Shown here: in pieces, positions 43,553-52,533 of the stretch | Layout: each line of letters begins with the position of its first letter | How positions within the stretch are numbered: the stretch's first letter is position 1 | Source of the DNA: Bifidobacteriaceae bacterium | Lineage (GTDB): Bacteria; Actinomycetota; Actinomycetes; Actinomycetales; Bifidobacteriaceae | Length of the DNA: 64,000 bases | Direction: 5' to 3' | Assembly: GCA_022650895.1 (NCBI GenBank) | Contig: JALCQC010000002.1 | Coordinates: 62,001-126,000, forward strand | Made by a program: the position numbers and the translations under genes | The notes under the pieces: generated by a model | What the model saw: only the letters and a program-made list of their open reading frames with translations | Databases searched by the model: none | Told to the model about the DNA's origin: nothing

Positions 43553-45124
43553 ATGAATTCGGCGCAGCCCACAAACACATACGTAAAACATTCTTTTCGG
43601 TCTGGTTTCCTCAAACGAGCACGCGCGAAAAGCGCGAAGAGGCGGCTTCGCAAGCCGTTGGAAGTCGATGACATCACGGTCGTCAAGCGCTCGGTACTCA
43701 GACAGGCGGTGATCGGAACCGTCGTCGGAAATCTCATGGAGTGGTATGACGTGGGTGTGTACGGCTATCTGGCCGTGACCATCGGTCAGGTTTTTCTTTC
43801 GGACGCCCCCGCAACGGTTCAGCGTCTCTTCTCGCTGTCGGTGTTTGCGATTACTTTCATCGCGCGTCCTCTCGGAGGTCTTTTCCTCGGTTCCTTGGGC
43901 GACCGCCTGGGACGGCAAAAGGTCCTCTCCTTCACGCTCCTCGCCATGTCTGGCGCAACCTTCCTCATTGGTGTTCTCCCTGATTTTTCCCATGTGGGAA
44001 TCTGGGCTCCGCTGGCGCTTATCCTCCTCAAACTGGTCCAAGGTTTTTCGACCGGTGGCGAGTATGCGGGTGCCACTACTTTGATCACGGAGTATTCGCC
44101 GGATAGACATCGCGGCTTCTATTCCTCGCTGTTGGACGTGGGCTCGTATCTGGGCTTCGCGCTCGGTGCGACTATGGTCTCGCTCATGGAAGCCGGCACG
44201 TCGGAATCCGCCATGCTGAGCTGGGGTTGGCGTCTGCCCTTCATTGCAGCGCTTCCCCTGGCGCTCGTCGCCATCTACTTCCGCAACCGTGTGGACGACA
44301 CTCCTGCCTTCCAGCAGGCCCAAGCCAAGGCTGCCGAGCAGGAGCGAACCGGAACCGCGGATTCACATGATGGAAAGCACTCCAACAGCATCGTCATTCT
44401 GCTGCGTCGCTATGGCAAGGAACTGCTGGTCGGCTTCGCGCTCGTCGCCGCCGGCAATACGCTCGGCTACACCCTGACGACATACATGCCCACCTATCTC
44501 ACCACCACGCTGCATTACGATGCCGCGCACGGCAATCTCATCACCATTCCAGTGCTCGTCGTTTTGGCGGCGCTCATCCCTGTCGCGGGTGCCCTCTCCG
44601 ATCGCTTCGGGCGCCGCCGGATGCTGGCAATTGGCTCGGGAAGTGCCGCGATCCTCGTGATTCCCGCCTTCCTGCTGATGGCAAGCGGCTCTTTGGTGGA
44701 GACCTTCTTCGGACTGTTCCTGCTCGCGTTGCCCACCGCCTGCATGATCTCCAACATCGCGGCCACACTGCCCGCACTCTTCCCCACTTCGCTGCGGTAC
44801 TCGGGCATGGGAATCTCCTACAACTTCGCCGCGGCACTGCTGGCCGGCACCGCACCGCTCATCATGGAGGCGCTGGTGACGGCGACGGGGAACTCACTCG
44901 CCCCCGCTTTCTGGATTGTGGCGACTTCGCTGTGCGGAGTCGTCGCTGTCATCTTCCTGCGAGAGACCGCACGCAAACCCATGCCGGGTGCCATGCCAAC
45001 GGTGGCGAGCCATGCCGAGGCGCGAAAGCTGGTGGAGAATCAGGACACCGATCCGGACATCAACGTCGTTGCCATTCGCAAGCTGGTTCAGGAGGACAAG
45101 CGCATTCGTGAGCTCGCGCAGTAA
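43553..45124 (+). CDS. MFS transporter, metabolite:H+ symporter (MHS) type, copy 1
   Basis: This is a 12-segment major-facilitator transporter of the MHS branch (relatives carry osmolytes, shikimate, citrate or oxoglutarate), 523 residues. A basic N-terminal tail of about 50 residues precedes GNLMEWYDVGVYGYLA, a hallmark of the family, and the loop 2-3 signature GDRLGRQK. The central loop after segment 6 is extended and hydrophilic (about residues 250-280), and a soluble tail of about 40 residues follows the last segment. ATG 43553 is used, with AAGGAG just upstream. A close paralogue follows at 45294. The substrate cannot be inferred. Confidence 0.9.
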   Translation: MNSAQPTNTYVKHSFRSGFLKRARAKSAKRRLRKPLEVDDITVVKRSVLRQAVIGTVVGNLMEWYDVGVYGYLAVTIGQVFLSDAPATVQRLFSLSVFAITFIARPLGGLFLGSLGDRLGRQKVLSFTLLAMSGATFLIGVLPDFSHVGIWAPLALILLKLVQGFSTGGEYAGATTLITEYSPDRHRGFYSSLLDVGSYLGFALGATMVSLMEAGTSESAMLSWGWRLPFIAALPLALVAIYFRNRVDDTPAFQQAQAKAAEQERTGTADSHDGKHSNSIVILLRRYGKELLVGFALVAAGNTLGYTLTTYMPTYLTTTLHYDAAHGNLITIPVLVVLAALIPVAGALSDRFGRRRMLAIGSGSAAILVIPAFLLMASGSLVETFFGLFLLALPTACMISNIAATLPALFPTSLRYSGMGISYNFAAALLAGTAPLIMEALVTATGNSLAPAFWIVATSLCGVVAVIFLRETARKPMPGAMPTVASHAEARKLVENQDTDPDINVVAIRKLVQEDKRIRELAQ

Positions 45125-45293
45125 ACCGTCGAAAAGACATAGGCCGAAGGCGATGGCTTCGCGCAGTGAGCCGTCAGTTGGGCCGATTCGTGGTACTGCA
45201 GAGGGACTGGGTAAAATGGCCCCTGTTGCGTCGTTCGGCTGAGGGGCCGCGGGTCCCGTCTGCGTGGGCGCTCGCAGAAATGTGAAGGAGCCC

Positions 45294-46871
45294 ATGAATA
45301 CCGATATCAAGCGCCACGGCAGCAGAAAACTTGAGGTCAACGACGTCATCGTCGTGGAAAAGCCGGTGCTGTGGCGAGCCATAGCAGGAACCGTCGTTGG
45401 CAATCTCATGGAGTGGTATGACGTGGGTGTGTATGGCTACTTGGCCGTCACCATCGGCCAGGTCTTCCTCTCCACGGCTCCGGACACGGTTCAGCGGCTG
45501 TTCTCACTCGGCGTCTTCGCCATCACCTATCTGGCTCGCCCCATCGGCGGCGTTCTGCTGGGATCGTTAGGGGATCGGTTGGGACGTCAACGAGTGCTCG
45601 CCTTCACTCTGCTGGCCATGTCCACCGCAACGTTCCTCATCGGTGTGCTCCCCGATTACGCGCAGGTGGGGGCATGGGCGCCTTTCGCGCTCGCCCTTCT
45701 CAAGCTTCTTCAGGGTTTTTCGACCGGTGGCGAGTATGCGGGTGCCACTACTTTGATTACGGAGTATTCGCCGGATAGGCATCGTGGTTTCTATTCCTCA
45801 CTGTTGGACGTGGGCTCGTACTTGGGCTTCGCGTTGGGTGCCGCGGTGGTGTCCCTCATGCAGATGAACGTTGCGGAGAATATCATGCGGGATTGGGGAT
45901 GGCGCGTTCCCTTCATCCTTGCGCTGCCTTTGGCCGCGGTGGCAATCTACTTCCGTAATCGCGTGGACGATACGCCTATTTACCGTCGCGTGCAGGAAAT
46001 TCAGAAGAGCAGCGTCAGTGCCTCCGCCGTGGAAAACGGTGTCTCTGTTATGGAAAACAGTGCCTCCGCTACGGCAGAGGGTGCGACGGAGCAGTCATCG
46101 TCACAGCGTGACGGGTCCGCAAGCCGGGGGAGTGGACTAAAGATTCTGTTCCGCAGCTACTGGCGCGAGCTGCTGACCGGTTTCACTCTGGTGGCGGCCG
46201 GCAACACCATTGGCTACACCCTGACGTCCTACATGCCCACCTATCTCACCGCCACGCTGCATTACGACATGGCACGCGGCAACCTCGTCACCATACCCAT
46301 CCTGGTGATGGTGGCAGTCTTCATCCCGATCGCGGGTGCGTTGTCCGACCGCTTTGGCCGCAAGGTTCTGCTGGGCATAGGAGCCTTGGGCGGTGCTCTC
46401 ATGGTGATTCCCGCCTTCCTCCTCATGGGAACCGGATCCTTGATGGAGACCTTCTTTGGCCTGTTGCTGTTGGCGATCCCGATGGCGTGCATGGTGGCGA
46501 ACATCGCCTCGACGCTGCCGGCCCTGTTCCCAACGTCCGTACGGTATTCGGGCATGGGCATCTCCTACAATTTTGCGGCCACGCTGTTTGCGGGAACCGC
46601 GCCGCTCATCATGGAGTCGCTGGTTACGGTGACGGGGAATTCCTTGGCGCCCGCGTTCTGGATTGTGTTTACGTCGCTGTGCGGTGTGGTCGCCGCCGTG
46701 CATCTGAAGGAATCTGCGCGCAAGCCCATGCCGGGTGCCATGCCGTCGGTGTCAAGTGATGCAGAGGCCAAGGAATTGGTGGCAACGCAGGACGACAATC
46801 CGGACCTTGACGTACCCGCCATGATGAAAAGCGTTTCGAGAGACCACAAGATCTTCGCTCAGACCCGCTGA
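45294..46871 (+). CDS. MFS transporter, metabolite:H+ symporter (MHS) type, copy 2
   Basis: This paralogue of the previous gene (525 residues) has the same GNLMEWYDVGVYGYLA start of segment 1 and the same order of motifs. The tail after segment 12 also aligns (RKPMPGAMP then a polar stretch). The central cytoplasmic loop contains a distinctive Ser/Ala/Glu-rich insertion (about residues 240-280) with the near-repeat ENGVSVMENSAS. GAAGGAG precedes the ATG. A stretch of 44 bases is identical to copy 1 (45714-45757 against 44042-44085), and the similarity extends well beyond it. A TAAAAT box at 45212 and a GGCCCC/GGGGCC hairpin (45218-45248) suggest its own promoter and leader. Confidence 0.9.
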   Translation: MNTDIKRHGSRKLEVNDVIVVEKPVLWRAIAGTVVGNLMEWYDVGVYGYLAVTIGQVFLSTAPDTVQRLFSLGVFAITYLARPIGGVLLGSLGDRLGRQRVLAFTLLAMSTATFLIGVLPDYAQVGAWAPFALALLKLLQGFSTGGEYAGATTLITEYSPDRHRGFYSSLLDVGSYLGFALGAAVVSLMQMNVAENIMRDWGWRVPFILALPLAAVAIYFRNRVDDTPIYRRVQEIQKSSVSASAVENGVSVMENSASATAEGATEQSSSQRDGSASRGSGLKILFRSYWRELLTGFTLVAAGNTIGYTLTSYMPTYLTATLHYDMARGNLVTIPILVMVAVFIPIAGALSDRFGRKVLLGIGALGGALMVIPAFLLMGTGSLMETFFGLLLLAIPMACMVANIASTLPALFPTSVRYSGMGISYNFAATLFAGTAPLIMESLVTVTGNSLAPAFWIVFTSLCGVVAAVHLKESARKPMPGAMPSVSSDAEAKELVATQDDNPDLDVPAMMKSVSRDHKIFAQTR

Positions 46872-46919
46872 AAATGGTTTGAGACTCGGAAGGGTCATGG
46901 TGTGCGAGGGACCTCCCAA

Positions 46920-46968
46920 CGACAATGGTGGTGTGCGCGGACAGTAGCCACGCACACCACCATTGTCG
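46920..46968. terminator. Bidirectional terminator, 18-bp perfect stem
   Basis: CGACAATGGTGGTGTGCG (46920-46937) and its exact complement (46951-46968) enclose a 13-base loop. It sits between convergent genes and is followed by ATTTTG on the plus strand. Confidence 0.8.
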
Positions 46969-47019
46969 ATTTTGTATCTGTAGTTGTCACCTCACTGGCG
47001 ACGTATTATTCTCTGCTTA

Positions 47020-48033
47020 TTACTTATTGGCAGAGGCAGTCGCAGCGGCGGCAACGGGTCCGGCAGGAGTTGCAGCGTCGAGACCATTGCCCGCAGCCTG
47101 TTGCTTCTCTAGCTTGGTGGCCCAGTACGAGGAGAGAATGGATCCCGAGATGTTGTGCCACACCGAGAAGATGGTGGAGGCAATGGCGGCCTGGGGGCTG
47201 AAGAACTTCAGGGCCAAAGTGGCGCCAAGCGCGGAATCCTGCATGCCCACCTCGAAGGTGATGGCCTTCTGCTGGCGGTAATCCAGCTTGATGATCTTTG
47301 CGAACAGGAAGCCGAGCGCATAACCGCACAGGTTGTGCAGAATCACGACCGGGATGATGAGCAGCGTCTCGGGTTCGAGGAATTGCGCAGCGTTGGCGGC
47401 GAAGACGGCCATGATGATCAGCAGAATGGCGACCTGAGAAACCAACGGGGTGACCTCACGGACCTTCTCAACTTTCTCCTTGAAGATTGTGTGGACCAGA
47501 ACGCCCAGAATGATAGGAATCAGAACGATTTTGGCGGTGTTGAGGAACATCTGCTCGGCAGGAACGTCCACATACTGACCTGCAAGCGTGGACACCAGCA
47601 ATGGCAGCATGACGGGGGCGAGCAGCGTGGAAAGGACGCCAATGGAGACATCGAGCGCTACGTCGCCTCCGGCAAGGAACGCCATCACGTTGGAAGAAGT
47701 TCCGGACGGGCAGCAGCCCACGAGGATCACGCCCGCAGCGGCGGCTCCATCGAGGTGGAAGATGTGGACGAGTGCGAAAGCGATGGCAGGCATGATGATG
47801 TAATGGGCGACGGTGCCCAGAATGACGGGAATGGGGTGCTTGCCGATGCGCTTGAAATCGTCAATGGTGAGGTTGAGGCCCATGCCGAAAATGACCACCA
47901 TCAGCAGGTACGACGTGTACGGCGAGATCGCGGTTCCGATTGACGGCACAAAATAGGAGAAGGCCGCAATGAGAATGACAAAGAGCGTGAAATACTTAGA
48001 CAGACCCGAGCTGAGGGACTTCACTATTTTCAT
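47020..48033 (-). CDS. Bile acid:sodium symporter (BASS) family transporter
   Basis: This is an integral membrane protein of 337 residues with about ten hydrophobic segments. Despite the family name, bacterial members carry various organic anions, including pantoate and pyruvate; the substrate here is unknown. Landmarks are the crossover motifs VGCCPSGTSSNVMAFLAGGDVALDV near residues 103-128 and TFEVGMQDSALGATLA near 255-270, which form the sodium and substrate sites in structures of this family. AAGGAT precedes the ATG. The tail is Ala-rich. It is convergent with the MHS pair and divergent from the CDF gene. Confidence 0.92.
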   Translation of the reverse strand: MKIVKSLSSGLSKYFTLFVILIAAFSYFVPSIGTAISPYTSYLLMVVIFGMGLNLTIDDFKRIGKHPIPVILGTVAHYIIMPAIAFALVHIFHLDGAAAAGVILVGCCPSGTSSNVMAFLAGGDVALDVSIGVLSTLLAPVMLPLLVSTLAGQYVDVPAEQMFLNTAKIVLIPIILGVLVHTIFKEKVEKVREVTPLVSQVAILLIIMAVFAANAAQFLEPETLLIIPVVILHNLCGYALGFLFAKIIKLDYRQQKAITFEVGMQDSALGATLALKFFSPQAAIASTIFSVWHNISGSILSSYWATKLEKQQAAGNGLDAATPAGPVAAAATASANK

Positions 48034-48181
48034 AAAAGATCCTTGTTAATTTATGTGGCGCCGAAGCGCAGTCTGTCCTACGGTTGATCTTTTGGATACG
48101 GTAAGCGCTAACTGCACGATTATAGGCGGTTTATCCGACACTGACGCGGTTGTGTCAGGGAGGAAGACGGGGAGGTATTCG

Positions 48182-49156
48182 ATGACAGAACAACAGTCGA
48201 GCGACTCCGACGTAAAAGACGACTCTGGTGTACCTAGCGCGCAAGGTGCGCCCGTTGACAAGGGAAGCTCACATGTCCGTCGTCTTGGAGTTACGCTGTC
48301 TTTGACGGCCACCGTTCTCGTTGCAGAGGTCGTTGGCGCGATTCTTACCGGCAGCCTTGCATTGCTGGTAGATGCCGGCCACATGCTGACGGATGTCGCC
48401 GTGCTGACGGCCTCCGTCACCGCCGCGGTCCTCATGCGCCGCAAACCCACGGCCACACGAACGTGGGGATGGGACCGTCTCGAGGTGGTGACCGCCGCCG
48501 GCAGTGCGGCAGCGTTACTGCTGGTGGGGCTCTATGCATTGGTGATGGCGGTGCGCAGGCTCTTCTTCGCCCCCGACGCCATTGAGGATCTGCCGTTGCT
48601 GCTCGGTTTCGGCATTCTGGGTTTGGCGACGAATGTGATCTCGATCGTATTGCTCGCCTCCGATCGTGGCGACAACCTCAACATGAGAGCCGCTTTCCTC
48701 GAAGTCCTCAATGACGCTCTGGGGTCCGTGGCCGTCATCGTGGGAGCGGTTGTCATGCTGATTACAGGGTGGTCGGGAGCGGACTCCGTAGCCGGAGCGC
48801 TCATCGCGTTACTGATGGTGCCCCGGGCCTTCAAACTGTTGCACCGCAGCGTGAAGGTCCTCCTGCTGGAGGTGCCAAGCGGACTGGATCTCGAAGAGGT
48901 GCGTGGCCACCTGCAGCGAGTGCCGGGAGTGGAATCGGTTCATGATCTGCATGCAAGTACGGTCCGCACGGGTCTGGTGACGCTCAGTGCCCACGTGGTG
49001 GTGGAAAAAGGGTTGACTCCGGAGCAGTCCGCAGGCGTGCTTGCGGCCATGCAAAAGTGTGTGCGCGAGCACTTCCCGGTCTCCGTTGATCACACCACCT
49101 TCCAGATTGAGCCGGAAGGGTACAACAGTTCTCATCGTGAAAATGTGCACGTATGA
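48182..49156 (+). CDS. Cation diffusion facilitator (CDF) metal exporter
   Basis: This protein exports divalent metals such as zinc in exchange for protons (324 residues, six membrane segments and a C-terminal ferredoxin-like domain). Segment 2 has the metal-site motif DAGHMLTD. In segment 5 the matching motif is EVLND rather than the HxxxD common in zinc transporters, which could change selectivity. A hydrophilic N-terminus of about 35 residues lacks a histidine-rich stretch. GGGGAGG precedes ATG 48182; the frame open to 48053 has no site. It is the last host-like gene before the A+T-rich block. Confidence 0.92.
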   Translation: MTEQQSSDSDVKDDSGVPSAQGAPVDKGSSHVRRLGVTLSLTATVLVAEVVGAILTGSLALLVDAGHMLTDVAVLTASVTAAVLMRRKPTATRTWGWDRLEVVTAAGSAAALLLVGLYALVMAVRRLFFAPDAIEDLPLLLGFGILGLATNVISIVLLASDRGDNLNMRAAFLEVLNDALGSVAVIVGAVVMLITGWSGADSVAGALIALLMVPRAFKLLHRSVKVLLLEVPSGLDLEEVRGHLQRVPGVESVHDLHASTVRTGLVTLSAHVVVEKGLTPEQSAGVLAAMQKCVREHFPVSVDHTTFQIEPEGYNSSHRENVHV

Positions 49157-49192
49157 GACTCTGTGAAAAATATCTGAGTATTTGCCGGAGAA

Positions 49193-50053
49193 TTATGAGA
49201 AATCTGTTTTATCCAGATAGTTCTGCTGCCGAAATGTCTTTGGTGAAACCCCAGTTTCTTCCTTGAATTTGTATGAGAAATAGTGTTCATCTGCAAAGTT
49301 CAGCTTATGAGAGATAGCTTTGACCGGCAACGCGGAATTGCGAAGAAGTTTCCTTGCGAGGTTGAAGCGGTTCGCTGTGTAATACTTGTAGGGCGTTGTC
49401 GAGTATTCGGCAAAGAAATATCGGGTGAGTTGTGAAACAGAGATCCCGATTGCGCTTGCGATGTCTTCTGTTTTCAGATTTGCTTGGATATTGACATCGA
49501 TAAATTCCTTTGCTTTTGTTGCGTATACCGAACTGATGCTGAGTTGTTTCTCGGGATTTTGGGCAAGGGAAGCAAAAAGCTCATGGATGATGAGTGGACC
49601 ATGGAATGCAACATATTTTGGATTCGAAGCATAATCCTTGCACAGCGTAAAGAATGATTTGAAGAGATTATAGAGCGCCCGCTCGGGGTAGTAGAAATGA
49701 TTTTTAAGTCCATATTGTTCATAGAGGGCGTCGCAGAGACTTCCGCCGACGTTCATCCATATTTTTTTATACGGATCTGAGGGGGAAGACCTATAGTCTT
49801 TTTGCATGTGGGGCGGAAGAATGTAAACGTCTCCGCCTTTTGGGAAGAATTGTTCCCCGCCGCAAATGACGTTTCCTTCTCCAGATATGACGTATTCGCA
49901 TACATAGCAGGGAGAATCATCGACATTCCAATGAACTTTATACGTTTTATCGGGGTAGGTGATCCCAACAAGATCGATGAAAAATCTATCTTCTGAGGGT
50001 AGCTGTGTATTTGAGAACGGTAAAATGTCCTCCAAAAATGATGCATTACTCAT
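49193..50053 (-). CDS. AraC-family transcriptional regulator
   Basis: This 286-residue regulator has an N-terminal cupin-like sugar-binding domain (about residues 30-140, with GGEQFFPKGGDVYILPP) and a C-terminal double helix-turn-helix (about 185-280: TEDIASAIGISVSQLTRYF and the second helix around AISHKLNFADEHYFSYKFK). This layout is typical of activators of sugar uptake genes in Firmicutes. It is divergent from the ABC binding-protein gene, with 142 bp between them that would hold its target. Base composition is A+T-rich like the rest of the block. It probably switches on genes 50196-58399 when the sugar is present. Confidence 0.93.
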   Translation of the reverse strand: MSNASFLEDILPFSNTQLPSEDRFFIDLVGITYPDKTYKVHWNVDDSPCYVCEYVISGEGNVICGGEQFFPKGGDVYILPPHMQKDYRSSPSDPYKKIWMNVGGSLCDALYEQYGLKNHFYYPERALYNLFKSFFTLCKDYASNPKYVAFHGPLIIHELFASLAQNPEKQLSISSVYATKAKEFIDVNIQANLKTEDIASAIGISVSQLTRYFFAEYSTTPYKYYTANRFNLARKLLRNSALPVKAISHKLNFADEHYFSYKFKEETGVSPKTFRQQNYLDKTDFS

Positions 50054-50123
50054 ATGACAGGAATCCTCACTTTTTTAGCAGAAAAGCTACCTATATTTAA
50101 ATATTATGTAACTAATCCTCAAA

Positions 50124-50158
50124 TATAATGTTTTTTGCACTTCAAAAAAAGTCGAAGT
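50124..50158 (+). promoter_or_regulatory. Promoter -10 box and inverted repeat before importer D
   Basis: A consensus TATAAT lies at 50124-50129. No good -35 box is seen, which is expected at an activator-dependent promoter. ACTTC (50139-50143) and GAAGT (50154-50158) flank an A-rich centre. Confidence 0.5.
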
Positions 50159-50195
50159 CCAACGAAGGATTTTCGACAGAACGAGGAGAAGGATT

Positions 50196-51533
50196 ATGAA
50201 GAAGAAACTACGCGCTGTTGTATGCGCTATTTCTACTCTCGCGTTAAGCACCGGCATATTGTCGGCATGTGGCAACAGTGCCAGTGGCTCGGAAGGAAGT
50301 GTCTACTATCTGAACCGTAAAGTTGAGGACTTGGATACATGGGTTGAGCTTGGAAAAATGTATCAAGATCAGACAGGTGTACAGGTCAAGGTGACCTCTG
50401 GCGGTACTGATTACGATGCGACTTTGCATTCAGAGCTTGCCAAGAAGAATGCACCGACGATCTATACGCTTGATGGTCCTGGTATGCAGACTACGTGGGA
50501 AAAATATGAGGCAGATCTTTCTGATACTGACGTATATAACCAGCTGACGGACAACTACAAAGGAAATGCTCTTCAAAATAAAGAGGGGAAGCCAGTAGGA
50601 ATCCCATTCGCAGTTGAAAGTTACGGAATTATCTATAATAAAGCGATTCTTCAGAAGTATTTTGATGCTTCATGGTCCAGCATCAAGTCAGTCGATGACA
50701 TCAATAGCTACACGTCGTTGCGGACTGTTGCGGATGAAATTCAAGCGCATAAAGCGGATCTCGGAGTCAAGGGAGCATTTAGTTCTGCAGGTCTTGATGC
50801 TTCTAGCGTATGGCGCTATTACTTCCATATGCCGGCTACTTCTCTCTCATATGAGATGACCGAACGTAATCTTCCCATGAGCAAGGTCGCACCTTCCATC
50901 AAGGGGACGTATATCAAGGAGAATCTCAAGAATCTCTTTGATATGTATCTAACGGATTCTACGGTTTCAGCGAAGACTGTTACTGGGAAAACTATTGATG
51001 ATTCTGTCGCCGAGTTTGCCACAGGGCAGGCGGCTTTCTTCCAGAACGGTGTATGGGCATATAGCCAGATCAAGGGACAGTCTGTAGCAGACAAGGATCT
51101 CGGAGTCCTACCAATTTATATTGGGGCAAAGGGAGAGGAGAACCAGGGGCTCAATCAGGTGATGAGCAATTACTGGGCCATCAATTCAAAGGCATCTTCG
51201 GCCAGTCAAAAAGCTTCAGAGAAATTCCTCAACTGGCTGGTGACAAACAAAGAAGCAAAGAAACTTATCGTGGACAAGATGGGTATGGATGCTCCTTTCA
51301 AGGGCTTTGACGGTGAGGATTACCAAGTTAACAATCCTCTTGCCAACGCAAACCGTGAATATCAGAAAGCGGGAAAGAAGAACGTGCAGACACCCTTCAC
51401 TCCCTCGCACAAGTTCGAAGAAGAATTGACTTCTGATTTAGTCAACTACGCCCAAGGAACTGGCGATTGGAATGCAGTGATCAACACGTATACGAACACT
51501 TGGGCGAAAGAGTACAAGGCGAATTATGAGTGA
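50196..51533 (+). CDS. ABC sugar-importer substrate-binding lipoprotein (importer D)
   Basis: This is a 445-residue MalE-like binding lipoprotein. MKKKLR and a hydrophobic segment end in the lipobox LSAC with the cysteine at residue 25, then a Ser/Gly linker. GGAGAAGGA precedes the ATG. Two permease genes, a YesL-like gene, GH2 and GH31 genes follow on the same strand. Codon use is A+T-rich. The ligand is unknown, though the downstream enzymes suggest an oligosaccharide with beta-linked galactose or glucuronate and an alpha-linked hexose or pentose. Confidence 0.92.
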   Translation: MKKKLRAVVCAISTLALSTGILSACGNSASGSEGSVYYLNRKVEDLDTWVELGKMYQDQTGVQVKVTSGGTDYDATLHSELAKKNAPTIYTLDGPGMQTTWEKYEADLSDTDVYNQLTDNYKGNALQNKEGKPVGIPFAVESYGIIYNKAILQKYFDASWSSIKSVDDINSYTSLRTVADEIQAHKADLGVKGAFSSAGLDASSVWRYYFHMPATSLSYEMTERNLPMSKVAPSIKGTYIKENLKNLFDMYLTDSTVSAKTVTGKTIDDSVAEFATGQAAFFQNGVWAYSQIKGQSVADKDLGVLPIYIGAKGEENQGLNQVMSNYWAINSKASSASQKASEKFLNWLVTNKEAKKLIVDKMGMDAPFKGFDGEDYQVNNPLANANREYQKAGKKNVQTPFTPSHKFEEELTSDLVNYAQGTGDWNAVINTYTNTWAKEYKANYE

Positions 51534-51600
51534 GGCCTAGAACCCTCATCGTCATCATCGATGGTGGCCGCCTGAATTTGCAATGTTGCGAAGACTTTGA

Positions 51601-51629
51601 CGGCCGCCTTCGATCGTTCGGCGAGGCCG
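51601..51629 (+). terminator. GC-rich hairpin between importer D lipoprotein and permease genes
   Basis: CGGCCGCC (51601-51608) pairs with GGC and GGCCG (51620-51629) across a two-base bulge. There is no T-run. As in importers A and C it may reduce read-through from the lipoprotein gene into the permeases. Its GC-richness stands out inside the A+T-rich block. Confidence 0.45.
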
Positions 51630-51672
51630 GACCGTGTAAGCAAATATTGAACGCACGAATAAAGGAAAACGT

Positions 51673-52533
51673 ATGCATGATGTATCTGTTGTAAGCCATG
51701 TTACAAGAAAGTGGTGGTCGCTCTTTACCCTGCCAATAGTTCTTGCCTTTGCCTTCGGTTTTATTGTCCCCTTTATCATCGGTATCTATCTCAGTTTTAC
51801 GACATTCACCACTATCACGGATTCTGAATGGGTGGGAATGGACAATTACATTGAGGTCTTCAAGGATCCAGTTTTCCTCCACGCCCTTTGGTTCACCGCT
51901 CTCTATGCAGTTGTTACTACGGTGATTATCAATGTGATTTCGTTCTTCCTTGCCTATATGCTGAATACTGCGATGCGGGGAGCGAAGTTCTTCAGATCCA
52001 TTTTCTTCCTCCCTAATCTCATTGGCGGTATTATTCTTGGCTACATTTGGCAGCTGTTGCTAAATGGGATTCTGTCACATTGGGATTTGAGCCTGACTTT
52101 ATCGGCAAAATATGGTTTCTGGGGAATTGTCATTGTCAGTTGCTGGCAGTCCATTGGATACGAGATGATCATTTATCTCGCCGGTCTCCAGAATGTTCCA
52201 CAGGAACTCATGGAAGCTGCGGCAGTCGATGGTGCCTCCTCCTCTCAGAGTGTCTTCCATGTTCTCTTGCCTCTCATGATGCCAAGCATCACTGTCTGTA
52301 CTTTTCTGACGCTGACGGGTGGTTTTAAGGTGTTTGACCAAAACCTGGCATTGACGGGCGGACAGCCATCAAATACATCGGCGATGCTGGCACTCGACAT
52401 TTACAAAACCTTCTATCAAGGCGTTGGAACAGAGGGTTTGGGGCAGGCGAAGGCAGTCATGTTCCTTATCATCGTGGCCTTGGTCGCGGTTCTTCAAAAT
52501 AAGCTCACTACGAGCAAGGAGGTGGAAGCATGA
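51673..52533 (+). CDS. ABC sugar-importer permease, MalF type (importer D)
   Basis: This is a permease subunit (286 residues) with six hydrophobic segments and the EAA loop at LMEAAAVDGAS. The N-terminus is short compared with the permeases of importers A to C. AAAGGA precedes the ATG. Its stop overlaps the start of the next permease by four bases. Confidence 0.92.
   Translation: MHDVSVVSHVTRKWWSLFTLPIVLAFAFGFIVPFIIGIYLSFTTFTTITDSEWVGMDNYIEVFKDPVFLHALWFTALYAVVTTVIINVISFFLAYMLNTAMRGAKFFRSIFFLPNLIGGIILGYIWQLLLNGILSHWDLSLTLSAKYGFWGIVIVSCWQSIGYEMIIYLAGLQNVPQELMEAAAVDGASSSQSVFHVLLPLMMPSITVCTFLTLTGGFKVFDQNLALTGGQPSNTSAMLALDIYKTFYQGVGTEGLGQAKAVMFLIIVALVAVLQNKLTTSKEVEA

Noticed and set aside
47155-47943. 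Plus-strand open frame opposite the BASS transporter
   Set aside because: It is rich in D, E, H, Q and N as expected for the complement of a membrane-protein gene; no motif.
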